Shown: piece by piece, positions 23,601 to 23,654 of the stretch | Position numbering within the stretch: position 1 is the first letter of the stretch | Layout: the number at the start of each line of letters is the position of its first letter | Source of the DNA: Acholeplasmataceae bacterium | GTDB lineage: Bacteria; Bacillota_I; Bacilli_A; ML615J-28; CAG-698 | Direction of reading: 5' to 3' | Assembly (NCBI GenBank): GCA_012841765.1 | Contig: DUUA01000171.1 | Coordinates: 1 to 23,654, forward strand | DNA: 23,654 nt | Position numbers and translations under genes: made by a program | The notes under the pieces: generated by a model | Told to the model about the DNA's origin: nothing | Seen by the model: the letters and a program-made list of their open reading frames with translations, nothing else | Database searches by the model: none

Positions 23601-23654
23601 CTATTTTGGTTTGCTTTTATCTCCTATATTGCTATATTAAATGTTTAATAAAAA

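Noticed and set aside
23579..23620. CtsR or CIRCE heat-shock operator upstream of clpB
   Set aside because: Only one TTGAC half-site (the -35 box itself) is present. The tandem GGTCAAA pattern and the GAGTGCTAA-type CIRCE repeat are absent.
1..23654. CRISPR array, transposon, prophage, toxin-antitoxin or anti-phage system
   Set aside because: No regularly spaced repeats, transposase, integrase or defence motifs were found, and the genes recognised are housekeeping, metabolic or surface proteins.

Overview
The window is strongly AT-rich and every gene I can support lies on the minus strand, so it is read here from right (about 23.6 kb) to left. The long reading frames keep TGG for tryptophan and several end in TGA (the mscS-type channel, parA, the BFD-like gene), so the standard bacterial code applies. 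Together with AGGAGG-type ribosome sites, TTGACA/TATAAT promoters, several lipoproteins and a ClpB without its N-domain, this suggests a low-GC Firmicute or a code-11 Mollicute (Acholeplasma/Izemoplasma-like). This is inference; no rRNA or other decisive marker is present.

Right part (about 16.4-23.6 kb): housekeeping genes clpB, folD, pth and mfd. clpB and folD have their own promoters, and mfd overlaps pth. A small lipoprotein gene (15.7-16.3 kb) follows, between two look-alike terminator hairpins.

Centre (10.7-15.6 kb): the main accessory feature, a six-gene, tightly coupled operon. It encodes a [2Fe-2S] protein, an FAD/NAD-type flavoprotein, a 4Fe-4S protein, a BFD-like [2Fe-2S] protein, a DAO-family FAD dehydrogenase and delta-1-pyrroline-5-carboxylate (glutamate semialdehyde) dehydrogenase. 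The order resembles the multisubunit dye-linked L-proline dehydrogenase (pdhAFXB) operons of Thermococcales. The likely job is proline (or hydroxyproline) oxidation through P5C to glutamate. It has one clear promoter with a cre-like palindrome in the spacer, and a terminator overlapping the last stop codon.

Left-centre (6.7-10.7 kb): a degV-fba operon; then a cyclophilin gene with an apparently leaderless promoter inside the fba terminator, a membrane-anchored GNAT and a thioredoxin-like lipoprotein. A large Ig-like lipoprotein (4.6-6.6 kb) follows, with a hairpin between its Shine-Dalgarno sequence and start codon.

Left part (0.1-4.5 kb): mnmG, rsmG, parA, an mscS-family channel and a DUF951 gene. 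This resembles the origin-proximal cluster of Firmicutes, but no parB follows parA here. No tRNA, rRNA, CRISPR array, transposase or phage gene was seen, and no gene-free stretch exceeds 300 bases; the longest gaps (6566-6755, 16288-16465, 15561-15747) hold the promoters and terminators listed.
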